From Sulfuricurvum sp. (GTDB taxonomy: Bacteria; Campylobacterota; Campylobacteria; Campylobacterales; Sulfurimonadaceae): a stretch of DNA of 6,305 bases. The DNA lies in NCBI GenBank assembly GCA_022729835.1, contig DZBC01000127.1, forward strand, positions 1 through 6,305, in the 5' to 3' direction. A program made the translations under genes and the position numbers. The notes below the pieces were generated by a model. The model was not told the origin of the DNA. It ran no database searches and was given only the letters and a program-made list of their open reading frames with translations. This document shows positions 4,939 to 6,305 of this stretch, piece after piece (the stretch's first letter is position 1; each line of letters opens with the position of its first letter).

Positions 4939-6305
4939 TCGTATCATAAACTTCGCGCTCACCCAGCGCCTCTTTGTGTTGATGGTGGCTTTGGTCGTTT
5001 TGGGCTTTGGGGTACGCTCTTATCAAAATCTGCCCATCGATGCATTTCCTGACGTATCGCCTGTTCAGGTCAAGGTGATCATGAAAGCAGATGGCATGAC
5101 TCCAGATGAGATCGAATCGCGTATTGCGACGCCCATCGAGATGGCGCTTTTGGGTATTCCCAATCAGGTTATGACCCGCTCCAAAAGCAAATACGGTTTG
5201 TGCGACATTACAATCGATTTTGCTGAACAGACCGATATCTATTGGGCCAGATCGCAGGTGTCCGAGCGGCTTAGCGGGGTGATGGAGTCATTGCCCCAAG
5301 GTGCGCAAGGGGGCATGGCGCCGATCTCTACGCCGCTGAGTGATATTTTGATGTTCACGATTGAGTCGCCGAGCCTCTCTTTGATGGAAAAACGCACCTT
5401 GCTTGATGCGGTGATTGCCCCAAAGATCAGAACGATTAGCGGTGTGGCCGATCTCAACGCATTAGGCGGTCAGGTGAAGACCTATGAAGTGATTCCCGAT
5501 ATGGCGCGTCTGCGCGCACTGGGTATTTCACTGAGTGACTTGATGCATGCGCTGGAGCAAAATAACCTCAATGACGGCGCCGGACGCATCACGCAAGGGG
5601 TGGAGAGCATTCTTGTGCGCAGTGTCGGGCGAATCGAGCGTTTGGAAGATATTGCGGATATTGCTCTGATGCGCAAGGGCGATGGGGTGGTTGTGGTAGC
5701 GGATGTGGCGCGTATCGAGATCGGTCATGTGGCACGTTCGGGTTTTGTGACCAAAGACGGCACTGAAGAAGCCGTACAGGGACTCGTGCTGGCCTTGCGC
5801 GGTGTGGATACCCAGCGGGTACTAGAGGAGGTGAAACAGACGCTCTTGGAGCTTGAGGGATCCTTGCCCAAAGAGACGAAGCTGGAAATTTTTTATGACC
5901 GTTCCACGCTGGTGACGCTCTCAACCGACACAGTCAAAAAGGCGCTGCTTGAAGCGGTGGTGATGATTGTGCTGGTGTTGCTGCTCTTTTTGGGCAGTGC
6001 CTCTTCGGCAGTGGCGGTGGCGGTGATTTTGCCCTTTGCACTGCTCATGAGCTTTATAGCGATGGATTATTTTGGCCTGAGTGCCAATCTGATGAGTCTA
6101 GGAGGTCTTGCCATTGCGATCGGTATGCTGGTAGATTCAGCGGTGGTGATGGTCGAGCATATCGGCGCCGAACTCTCGCGGCAGCGGGAGAGAGGCCCTT
6201 TGGCGGTGGTTGCGGTTGCGGCTAGGGCGGTGGCCCCTTCCATCGTCACGGGCGTGCTGATCATCGTGATCGTCTTTTTGCCACTCCTTAGCCTTGAGGG
6301 GCTTG
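4931..6305 (+). CDS. cusA: CusA-type heavy-metal efflux RND pump, N-terminal part
   Basis: 458 residues are present, about 44% of a usual 1,020-1,050-residue pump; the right edge cuts the gene. It is the proton-driven inner membrane transporter of the tripartite system. The first membrane helix is at about 13-30. The porter domain follows, with L-P-I-D-A-F-P-D-V-S-P-V-Q-V and the family's Y-W-A-R-S-Q-V-S-E-R-L. Helices 2-4 begin near 340. Helix 4 reads L-M-S-L-G-G-L-A-I-A-I-G-M-L-V-D-S-A-V-V-M-V-E-H (387-410), with proton-relay Asp402 and Glu409. The first Asp of the CzcA-type D-F-G-x-x-x-D signature is Ala396, as in CusA, favouring a Cu+/Ag+-type pump. Of the CusA helix-4 methionines, the equivalents of M391 and M410 are kept (M388, M407), but the M403 position is Leu400. 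The periplasmic Met triad lies outside the window. The ATG at 4931 is chosen by alignment to the family N-terminus; GTG at 4928 is in frame too. Confidence 0.92.
   Translation, partial: MIDRIINFALTQRLFVLMVALVVLGFGVRSYQNLPIDAFPDVSPVQVKVIMKADGMTPDEIESRIATPIEMALLGIPNQVMTRSKSKYGLCDITIDFAEQTDIYWARSQVSERLSGVMESLPQGAQGGMAPISTPLSDILMFTIESPSLSLMEKRTLLDAVIAPKIRTISGVADLNALGGQVKTYEVIPDMARLRALGISLSDLMHALEQNNLNDGAGRITQGVESILVRSVGRIERLEDIADIALMRKGDGVVVVADVARIEIGHVARSGFVTKDGTEEAVQGLVLALRGVDTQRVLEEVKQTLLELEGSLPKETKLEIFYDRSTLVTLSTDTVKKALLEAVVMIVLVLLLFLGSASSAVAVAVILPFALLMSFIAMDYFGLSANLMSLGGLAIAIGMLVDSAVVMVEHIGAELSRQRERGPLAVVAVAARAVAPSIVTGVLIIVIVFLPLLSLEGL

Noticed and set aside
5589..5924. Minus-strand open frame of 111 codons opposite the pump gene
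   Set aside because: It is antisense to the conserved porter domain of the pump, and its Pro/Arg/Ser-rich product is typical of a shadow frame.
1..6305. CRISPR arrays, insertion sequences, tRNA or rRNA genes
   Set aside because: No spaced direct repeats, transposase motifs, terminal inverted repeats or structured RNA genes were seen; the window is almost fully coding.

Overview
The window reads as part of a Campylobacterota (epsilonproteobacterial) chromosome. The basis is the style of the proteins: an OmpR-type receiver with a D-V-N-V-P phosphorylation loop, a HAMP-less sensor kinase, and sigma70-like -10 boxes with no recognisable -35. The base composition is fairly G+C-balanced for that phylum. 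The taxonomic call is an inference from protein style, and no species can be named.

Layout, left to right. (1) Positions 2-568, plus strand: the C-terminal part of an HD-GYP cyclic-di-GMP phosphodiesterase whose 5' end lies outside the window. (2) Positions 554-2231, minus strand: a two-component operon. The OmpR-family response regulator (start 2231) overlaps the histidine kinase (TTG start 1609) by 20 nt, and the kinase stop codon overlaps the end of the HD-GYP gene tail-to-tail. (3) Positions 2232-2309: a compact divergent control region. It has a TACAAT -10 box for each direction and a perfect 7-bp inverted repeat between them. (4) Positions 2310-6305, plus strand: a tripartite efflux operon. 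It encodes a 95-aa exported or membrane-anchored histidine-rich small protein, a TolC-family outer membrane factor (399 aa), a periplasmic adaptor (356 aa) and the first 458 residues of a CusA-type heavy-metal RND pump cut off by the window edge. The last three genes are coupled by start/stop overlaps of 4 and 8 nt.

Working model. The kinase senses something in the periplasm, plausibly a metal since its sensor loop has His-His-His and a Cys-X5-Cys. The regulator acts on the shared divergent region, controlling itself and the efflux operon. The pump, adaptor and outer membrane channel export the ion across both membranes. The transmembrane-4 signature of the pump resembles CusA (Cu+/Ag+) more than CzcA (Co/Zn/Cd), but the periplasmic methionines that would settle substrate lie beyond the window. 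The most unusual item is the small first gene of the operon: it carries an H-E-L-L-H and an H-P-L-D-H pair and may be an undescribed periplasmic metal-binding accessory protein. The HD-GYP gene is probably an unrelated neighbour.
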